A DNA stretch of 11,824 nucleotides from Desulfobacterales bacterium (GTDB taxonomy: Bacteria > Desulfobacterota > DSM-4660 > Desulfatiglandales > Desulfatiglandaceae), in assembly GCA_027061865.1 (NCBI GenBank), contig JAMOVZ010000146.1, positions 1-11,824 of the forward strand, in the 5' to 3' direction. Below the pieces are notes generated by a model that was not told the origin of the DNA, ran no database searches, and saw only the letters and a program-made list of their open reading frames with translations. Below are positions 7,010-11,824 of this stretch, piece by piece. Within the stretch, counting starts at the first letter, position 1. Every line of letters starts with the position of its first letter. A program made the position numbers and the translations under genes.

Positions 7010-7504
7010 ATGAAGAAAGCAGCAATGATAACAGTGATCGCACTACTTGCAGCAGCATTTGTATACCCGGCCTTTGCTCATGGTCCCCGCTGGGGTGCCA
7101 TGGGGGGAGGCCCTGGCAAGAGGGGCATGGACCAAGGTTGGGGGCCGGGTGCCTGTTGGCGCGGCGGAACCGGATACAGCGCCCTAAGTGAAGAGCAGAG
7201 AATCCAGCTTCAAGAGTTGAGGCAGAGGTTCTTGGATGAGACGGCCGGTCTTAGAAGTAAGCTCTGGGCAAAAAGGGGAGAGTTGAGGGCGCTGTTGAGC
7301 GCAAGCAACCCGGATGAGACAAGGCTGAAGGAACTTCAAGCGCAAATAAATGAGTTGAGGGCTCAATTGTCCCAGAAACGGCTGGAGTATAATCTCCAGG
7401 CAAAGAAGATAGCGCCTGGTGCGGCCTTTGGACGGGGGCCAGGTTTTGGAATGGGCTATGGCCATTGGATGAGAGGCTTTGGCCCTGGTGCCTGCTTGCC
7501 TTAA
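7010..7504 (+). CDS. zraP: ZraP/CpxP/Spy-like periplasmic protein
   Basis: This 164-residue protein has a clear signal peptide (MKKAAMITVIALLAAAFVYP, cleavage after AFA at about 23), leaving a mature N terminus beginning HGPRWG. Residues 58-133 are long charged amphipathic helices with the LTxEQ-like entry SALSEEQ and later ELRALLSASNPDETRLKEL, the typical pattern of the ZraP/CpxP/Spy fold. Both flanks are Gly/Met rich. The C-terminal GFGMGYGHW resembles the metal-binding tail of enterobacterial ZraP, and GPGAC occurs once on each side of the helices. Such proteins are periplasmic chaperones, in some cases zinc-bound. The ATG at 7010 is chosen because GGGAGGG (6996-7002) lies 7 bases upstream and the signal peptide starts there; the longer open frame starts inside the sigma-54 promoter. 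It is probably induced by the divergent kinase-regulator pair. Confidence 0.85.
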   Translation: MKKAAMITVIALLAAAFVYPAFAHGPRWGAMGGGPGKRGMDQGWGPGACWRGGTGYSALSEEQRIQLQELRQRFLDETAGLRSKLWAKRGELRALLSASNPDETRLKELQAQINELRAQLSQKRLEYNLQAKKIAPGAAFGRGPGFGMGYGHWMRGFGPGACLP

Positions 7505-7527
7505 GGACAGCCTGTCCGATGTCAGGC
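7505..7527. repeat. Overlapping small dyads after the ZraP-like stop
   Basis: GGACAG-C-CTGTCC (7505-7517) is a perfect 13-base dyad. It overlaps a second possible stem, GCCTG (7510-7514) with CAGGC (7523-7527) and an 8-base loop. The two pairings exclude each other in RNA. This could be an operator, a processing or stability element, or chance. Confidence 0.3.
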
Positions 7528-7566
7528 GGGTTGGATTTAGTCAGGGTAGTTCAACAAGTTAGGTGT

Positions 7567-7613
7567 AATAGGGGAGGAGAAATTGGGTATCATGACTCCT
7601 CCCTTATTTTTTC
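7567..7613 (+). terminator. Rho-independent terminator or attenuator after the ZraP-like gene
   Basis: AATAGGGGAGGAG (7567-7579) pairs with CTCCTCCCTTATT (7596-7608) in a 13-base stem with a single G-U pair. The loop is 16 bases and a run of six T (7607-7612) overlaps the foot of the stem. It lies 62 bases after the ZraP-like stop and 44 bases before the next start codon. That leaves little room for a separate promoter, so partial read-through into the next genes is plausible. Confidence 0.75.
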
Positions 7614-7656
7614 CATAAAAAAACAGGTTAAAGAACAACAAGGAGGCCAATCTGAG

Positions 7657-8493
7657 ATGAATATGAGGAAAATCACATCTCTTACCATGCTGATTTCATT
7701 TATTTTTCTCCTCACCACCAGCGTGGTGCTCTACATTGTTCCCTTCGGAAGGGTTGCCTATTGGTCTGACTGGCGCCTTTGGGGATTAAGCAAGACCCAG
7801 TGGGGCGATTTGCACCTGAATTTGGGTATGCTCTTGTTGGGGGCAGGAGCCCTTCACATCTACTACAATTGGAGAACCATACTGGCATATTTAAAAGATA
7901 GGGCGAGAAAGGTAAAGGTTTTTACCATTAATTTCAATGCGGCCTTGGCCATATGTGGTGTCGTGATCGTGGGAACCTATTTTGAGGTGCCACCCATGAG
8001 CACCGTACTTGAGATTAGCGAGTCTATCAAAGAGGCGTCGGCAAGAAAGTATGGAGAGCCACCCTATGGACACGCCGAACTCTCTCCTTTGAAGACCTTT
8101 GCAAAGAAATTGGACCTTGACCTCAAGAGGAGCATGGCCTTGCTTAGAGAGAATGGCATCAAGCTGGATGGGCCGCATCAAACCATATCGGAAATTGCCG
8201 AGCAAAATGGAGTCACACCAAAACAAGTCTATGAGATCATTAGGCCTGCGGCAGTGAGTGAGCCGCACTTCAAATTTCCGCAAGTTCCTCCCCCTGGATT
8301 TGGCACAAAAAGCATTGAAGAGATTAGCCGGCAGTTCCATTTGGATCTGCCCTTGATATTAACCGCTCTGGAGGCAAGGGGCCTTGAAGTTCAAGGGGGT
8401 CAGGCAATAAAGGAGATCGCAAAAAGAAATGCCTTGGAACCACTAATAGTTTTTGAGATGATTAAGTCTGTGGCTAATTCTTCTCAAGAGTGA
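7657..8493 (+). CDS. DUF4405 membrane protein with duplicated C-terminal helical repeat
   Basis: This is a 278-residue protein. Three membrane helices are predicted at about 10-30, 55-72 and 92-108. His53 and His67 flank the second helix in HLNLGMLLLGAGALHIYYNW, the hallmark of DUF4405, which resembles cytochrome b-type helices, so heme binding is possible but unproven. The charge pattern (DRARKVK between helices 2 and 3) places the C-terminal part in the periplasm. That part contains two related units, about 145-195 and 219-269. Each runs LDL...L...G followed by EIA and a P-x2-V-[YF]-E-[IM]-I ending. The ATG at 7657 is chosen for AAGGAGG at 7640-7646; longer in-frame starts run back into the ZraP-like gene and the terminator. 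The stop overlaps the next start by 4 bases, so it is coupled to the cyclase. Confidence 0.8.
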   Translation: MNMRKITSLTMLISFIFLLTTSVVLYIVPFGRVAYWSDWRLWGLSKTQWGDLHLNLGMLLLGAGALHIYYNWRTILAYLKDRARKVKVFTINFNAALAICGVVIVGTYFEVPPMSTVLEISESIKEASARKYGEPPYGHAELSPLKTFAKKLDLDLKRSMALLRENGIKLDGPHQTISEIAEQNGVTPKQVYEIIRPAAVSEPHFKFPQVPPPGFGTKSIEEISRQFHLDLPLILTALEARGLEVQGGQAIKEIAKRNALEPLIVFEMIKSVANSSQE

Positions 8494-9914
8494 GAGGGGA
8501 CTATTTGGGCAAGGGGCGAAGTGTAAAACAGATCGTACTCATGGGGGTATTTTGGCGGATACTCGCCATAGAAGCGGTGCTTTTTGTCTTTTCTCTTGCC
8601 TATCGGATAGTAACCCAGGGCGGCTCTGTGGAGGAGCTTTTCTGGTATGCGCTCCGTATAGCCTTCCTTGTGCTCATAATAATCATCTTTATGATAATCA
8701 CCTTGAGAAACTTTCTGGTCAAAAAGCTCATATCTCCTCTTGAGACCATTGCATTGGCAAACAAACGGCTAAAGGATCCTGAAAAGGACCCAATAGAGAT
8801 AGTGCTTCCTGATGATGCCCCCTTGGAGATAAAAGAGATTGTAGCCACCCGCGCAGAGATGCTGGAAAAGATCAGAGAGGTATCTGAAGAACGGTTGAAA
8901 CTTGCCGATTTCATAAAAGAGACTTTTGGGCGCTATCTCTCAAAAAAGGTGGTGGATGAGATCTTGAAGTCTCCTGATGGCTTGAAGGTTGGGGGGAGCA
9001 AGGAGACTGTCACCATCTTGATGGCTGATCTGCGCGGCTTTACAGGGATATCGGAGCAAAGAGCCCCTGAGGAAATGGTGGAGCTGTTGAATGGCTACTT
9101 GAAGGAGATGTCAAAGGTAATACTCAGTTTTGATGGGATTATTGATGAATTCATTGGCGATGCCATATTGGCCATATTTGGGGTACCCCACGGAAAAGAG
9201 GATCATGCGGCAAGGGCGGTGGCCTGTGCCCTTTCAATGCAAAAGGCCCTTGAGCGGTTGAATACAGGGATGGGTGAAAAAGGCTTTCCGCTCCTTGAGA
9301 TGGGGATAGGTGTCAATACCGGGGAAGTGATTGTTGGAAACATTGGCTCAGAGATCAGGATGAAGTATGGTGTGGTGGGACCTGCCGTTAACATTGCAGG
9401 CAGAATTGAGTCAAATACCACGGGGGGGCAAGTGCTAATCGGAGAATCCACCTATGATGCGGTCAAAGATATGGTTGAAGTTGAGGGGCCTTATACCTTT
9501 ATCATGAAGGGCTTGGGGCGCCCATTGGTCTGTTACAGCGTCCTTGCTATAGGCCCTCCATATAAGATCAGGCTGAAACAGGAAAAGAAAGTTCAAGGTG
9601 GTGCAGAAATGCGGCTTCCCTTTCACTGCTGGAAGCTTGAGGGAAAGAGTGTTGAACAACAAGCCCTTCATGGAGAAACTATGGTCTTATTTGAAGATGA
9701 GCTGCTGGCGGTTATTTCTCCTTTGTTGGTACCCTTTACTGACATAAAGATATTATTTGACTTTTGTCCCCAAGCTCATTGCTTTGACGAAATGTACGCC
9801 AAGATAATATCCGTTGAGGAGTACAAAGGGGTCAAGGTCAACCGCCTTAGGCTCACTTCAATCAGGGGCAAGGACCGCCAAGTGCTGAGGAAATGGATGG
9901 CTGAGGCAGCCTGA
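8490..9914 (+). CDS. Membrane-bound class III adenylate/guanylate cyclase
   Basis: This 474-residue protein starts at GTG, overlapping the previous stop (GTGA). A TTG at 8505, preceded by GAGGGG, is an alternative start. Two membrane helices (about 16-40 and 50-72) are followed by a HAMP-like linker (74-130) and the cyclase domain (about 170-350). The metal-binding Asp180 (MADLRGFTG) and Asp224 (FIGDAILAIFG) and the transition-state Asn301/Arg305 (VNIAGRIES) are all present, so the enzyme should be active as a dimer. The purine-selecting positions are unusual: Glu220 replaces the common Lys (DEFIGD) and Gly294 replaces Asp/Thr (KYGVVG). The product, cAMP or cGMP, is therefore not certain. The last 100 residues (about 375-474) form a separate domain that is weakly PilZ-like in pattern but lacks the RxxxR motif; I do not assign it. 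The neighbours suggest envelope or redox input. Confidence 0.88.
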   Translation: MRGDYLGKGRSVKQIVLMGVFWRILAIEAVLFVFSLAYRIVTQGGSVEELFWYALRIAFLVLIIIIFMIITLRNFLVKKLISPLETIALANKRLKDPEKDPIEIVLPDDAPLEIKEIVATRAEMLEKIREVSEERLKLADFIKETFGRYLSKKVVDEILKSPDGLKVGGSKETVTILMADLRGFTGISEQRAPEEMVELLNGYLKEMSKVILSFDGIIDEFIGDAILAIFGVPHGKEDHAARAVACALSMQKALERLNTGMGEKGFPLLEMGIGVNTGEVIVGNIGSEIRMKYGVVGPAVNIAGRIESNTTGGQVLIGESTYDAVKDMVEVEGPYTFIMKGLGRPLVCYSVLAIGPPYKIRLKQEKKVQGGAEMRLPFHCWKLEGKSVEQQALHGETMVLFEDELLAVISPLLVPFTDIKILFDFCPQAHCFDEMYAKIISVEEYKGVKVNRLRLTSIRGKDRQVLRKWMAEAA

Positions 9915-9934
9915 GAGGCGAGGACATTGGCGCA

Positions 9935-11383
9935 ATGGCCAAGTATAGTTATGATATGGGCATAATAGGAGGGGGTGCTGCAGGCCTCACCGTTGCTGCA
10001 GGGGCGGCCAGGCTCGGGGCAAAGGCGTTGCTTGTTGAAAAGGAAAATGTCCTTGGCGGCGACTGCCTTCACTATGGATGCGTCCCCAGTAAGACCTTGA
10101 TAAACATAGCCAAGGCCTGCCACCGGATGCGCAACTCCGCCCGCCTTGGCCTCCCCCCTGTAAATCTGCCTCCAATTAACTACGGTGCTGTGGTGGATAA
10201 AATACGGAATGTAATATCCACTATCCAAAGATATGATTCTGAGGAAAGGTTCTGCTCCCTTGGAGTAAAGGTGGTCTATGGACTCCCCAGATTTGTGGAT
10301 GAACATTCAATAGAAATCAATGGTTCTATGATTTCAGCCCGCAAGTGGGTTATAGCCACCGGTTCCTCGCCCGCCATTCCGTCCCTTGAAGGGCTGGGTG
10401 AAACTTCCGTTTTGACCAACAGGGAAATATTCTATTTGCAGCGGCTGCCGGAATCCTTAATCATACTCGGGGCTGGCCCGGTTGCCACAGAGATGGCCCA
10501 AGCCTTTTGCCGCCTTGGCACAAGGGTGACCGTAATCCAGAGAAGCGGGCAGATCTTGAGCAAGGAAGACAAGGACATGGCAGATGAGGTGATGAACATA
10601 CTTGCCCTAGAGGGAGTCGCATTCCACCTCAATGCCTCTGTCATCAGGGTGGGAGTGAGCGGCGATAAAAAGGAAATCACCATACAAGAAAGACATGGTG
10701 AGCAAAAAACCCTCAGGGCTGATGCCATCCTGGTGGCCATGGGCAGGAGCCCGAATCTTGAGGGCCTGGGGCTTTCTGAAATAGGCGTGGACACTGACAG
10801 AAAGGGCATAAAGGTTGATGAGCGCTTGCGGACTACGCAGAAGCACATTTACGCTGCCGGCGATGTAACGGGCTTGTTTCAGTTTACCCATGCCGCAGGC
10901 TATGAGGGTGGGGTCGTGATCAGCAATGCCATCTTCAGGTTTCCCAAGAAAGTTGACTACTCGTGGTTGCCATGGTGCACATACTCGGACCCGGAGCTAG
11001 CAAGCATCGGTATGAATGAAAAGAGGGCAAAGGCCTCAGGCATAAACTGCTCGGTGTGGACAGAGAGGTTTGAAGACAATGACAGGGCCGTTTGCGAAGG
11101 GCAAAGGAGGGGGAAGATCAAGATGGTCCTGGATGAGCGCGAAAGGGTTATTGGTGTCCAAATACTTGGGCCAAGGGCAGGAGAACTTATCAACGAATGG
11201 GTAATTGCCCTGAATGGCAAGGTAAAGCTCTCAAAAATTGCTATGGCAGTGCACCCATACCCTACCCTGGGGGAGATCAACAAGAGGGTTGCGGGCGCTT
11301 ATATGTCACCCAAGATATTTTCGCCAACGGTAAAAAAGGGCCTCAAATTTTTCTTTCATCTCAAGGGACGGGCATGTGGCTAA
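9935..11383 (+). CDS. FAD-dependent disulfide oxidoreductase, MerA/Lpd-like
   Basis: This 482-residue class I pyridine nucleotide-disulfide oxidoreductase should be cytoplasmic and dimeric. The FAD motif is GGGAAG (12-17) and the redox-active disulfide is Cys44/Cys49 in GGDCLHYGCVPSKTL. The nucleotide motif is GAGPVA (179-184), and the following VIQRS has an Arg that favours NADPH, as in MerA. The second FAD motif is IYAAGDVTG (305-313). The catalytic His-Glu pair is His440/Glu447 in HPYPTLGE. It is not a proven mercuric reductase: there is no N-terminal metal-binding domain, and the C-terminal Cys pair of MerA is reduced to one Cys (Cys481). It lacks the lipoyl-complex neighbours of a true Lpd. 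The substrate is unknown. The gene lies 20 bases after the cyclase and 15 before the next gene, so it is part of the same operon. Confidence 0.9.
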   Translation: MAKYSYDMGIIGGGAAGLTVAAGAARLGAKALLVEKENVLGGDCLHYGCVPSKTLINIAKACHRMRNSARLGLPPVNLPPINYGAVVDKIRNVISTIQRYDSEERFCSLGVKVVYGLPRFVDEHSIEINGSMISARKWVIATGSSPAIPSLEGLGETSVLTNREIFYLQRLPESLIILGAGPVATEMAQAFCRLGTRVTVIQRSGQILSKEDKDMADEVMNILALEGVAFHLNASVIRVGVSGDKKEITIQERHGEQKTLRADAILVAMGRSPNLEGLGLSEIGVDTDRKGIKVDERLRTTQKHIYAAGDVTGLFQFTHAAGYEGGVVISNAIFRFPKKVDYSWLPWCTYSDPELASIGMNEKRAKASGINCSVWTERFEDNDRAVCEGQRRGKIKMVLDERERVIGVQILGPRAGELINEWVIALNGKVKLSKIAMAVHPYPTLGEINKRVAGAYMSPKIFSPTVKKGLKFFFHLKGRACG

Positions 11384-11398
11384 GGAGGAGAGGGAAAC

Positions 11399-11824
11399 AT
11401 GCAGGTGGCAATGATAGGTCTGGGCAGGATGGGAATAAACATGGCAAGGAGGCTGCTGAGAGCCGGGCATGAGGTGGTGGCATACAACAGATCTGCCCAA
11501 AAAACCCAAGAGCTTGCAAAAGAAGGTGCCAAGGGGTGCTATTCCTTGGAGGGATTAGTCCAGCAACTCACGCCCCCGCGAATTGTATGGCTTATGCTTC
11601 CTGCTGGCCCTGTGGTGGAAGAGCACATTGAAAAGCTCGCTGCCTTGCTCTCAAGGGAGGATATAGTGGTAGAGGGGGGAAACAGTTTTTATAAAGATGA
11701 CTTGAAAAGGGCGGAGGCCCTTGAAAAGAGAGGAATCAAGTATCTGGATGTGGGGGTTAGCGGCGGGATATGGGGGCTTGACAACGGCTACTGCCTGATG
11801 GTGGGGGGCCCTCAAGAGACTTTT
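11399..11824 (+). CDS. gndA: 6-phosphogluconate dehydrogenase, decarboxylating, N-terminal part (3' end outside window)
   Basis: 142 codons are visible and the frame runs off the window end. The N-terminal Rossmann fold starts with MIGLGRMGINMA, and the second strand ends VVAYNRS, where the Arg suggests NADP rather than NAD; that reading is weak. The segment EGGNSFYKDD and the signature DVGVSGGIWGL with NGYCLMVGG identify the 6-phosphogluconate dehydrogenase superfamily, and the short GndA/YqeC type in particular. The enzyme converts 6-phosphogluconate to ribulose 5-phosphate and CO2 with reduction of a nicotinamide cofactor in the pentose phosphate pathway. A very strong Shine-Dalgarno (AAGGAGGAG, 11382-11390) overlaps the previous stop codon and lies 8 bases before the ATG. 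It could feed reduced cofactor to the upstream flavoenzyme. A zwf gene downstream would support the assignment. Confidence 0.92.
   Translation, partial: MQVAMIGLGRMGINMARRLLRAGHEVVAYNRSAQKTQELAKEGAKGCYSLEGLVQQLTPPRIVWLMLPAGPVVEEHIEKLAALLSREDIVVEGGNSFYKDDLKRAEALEKRGIKYLDVGVSGGIWGLDNGYCLMVGGPQETF

Noticed and set aside
7483..7498. A sigma-54-like match (TGGTGCCTGCTTGCC) at the end of the ZraP-like gene
   Set aside because: The GG and GC are 9 bases apart instead of 10, and the -24 half is poor; it lies in coding sequence.
7465..7656. A longer N terminus for the DUF4405 protein
   Set aside because: It would overlap the ZraP-like gene and translate through the terminator stem; AAGGAGG at 7640-7646 supports ATG 7657.
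9935..11383. Annotation as a true mercuric reductase or as the lipoamide dehydrogenase of a 2-oxoacid complex
   Set aside because: The mercury-binding cysteines and metal domain are missing, and no lipoyl-complex genes are nearby.

Overview
The window is about 11.8 kb of densely packed bacterial chromosome. It carries a tungsten-type aldehyde:ferredoxin oxidoreductase with a MoaD-like partner, a DUF2284 cysteine-cluster protein, a sigma-54 two-component system and a DUF4405 membrane protein. This mix fits an anaerobe of the Desulfobacterota or a relative. That placement is inferred from gene content alone; no rRNA or tRNA gene is present.

Left part (1-3527, all + strand): the C-terminal half of an aldehyde:ferredoxin oxidoreductase is followed by a MoaD/ThiS-like sulfur carrier. 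A roughly 340-bp gap without a convincing gene comes next. Then there is a small decayed toxin-antitoxin locus: a ribbon-helix-helix antitoxin with a one-base frameshift, overlapping the first 15 codons of a PIN-domain toxin, behind an AT-rich promoter with operator-like repeats. Alanine racemase (alr) and a DUF2284 protein follow.

Centre (3524-7504): a two-component operon on the minus strand encodes a membrane histidine kinase and an NtrC-type sigma-54 activator. It faces a ZraP/CpxP/Spy-like periplasmic protein on the plus strand. The 341-bp divergent region holds a readable enhancer-promoter layout. Two 15-bp palindromes (GGRTA-N5-TAYCC) lie 32 bp apart, followed by a near-consensus IHF site and a nearly perfect -24/-12 sigma-54 promoter. 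A good Shine-Dalgarno then precedes the ZraP-like gene. This is the clearest regulatory circuit in the window and resembles ZraSR/ZraP of enterobacteria.

Right part (7657-11824, + strand): beyond a stem-loop with a U-tract lie four closely spaced genes that look like one operon. They are a DUF4405 membrane protein with two C-terminal repeats of about 50 residues, a membrane-bound class III nucleotide cyclase with unusual purine-selecting residues, a MerA/Lpd-like flavin disulfide oxidoreductase, and the start of a 6-phosphogluconate dehydrogenase of the GndA type. The terminator may be partly read through, which would link this operon to the ZraP-like gene. My working inference is an envelope-stress or metal-response region that joins a periplasmic chaperone, a membrane sensor or redox protein, a second-messenger enzyme and NADPH/thiol redox enzymes.
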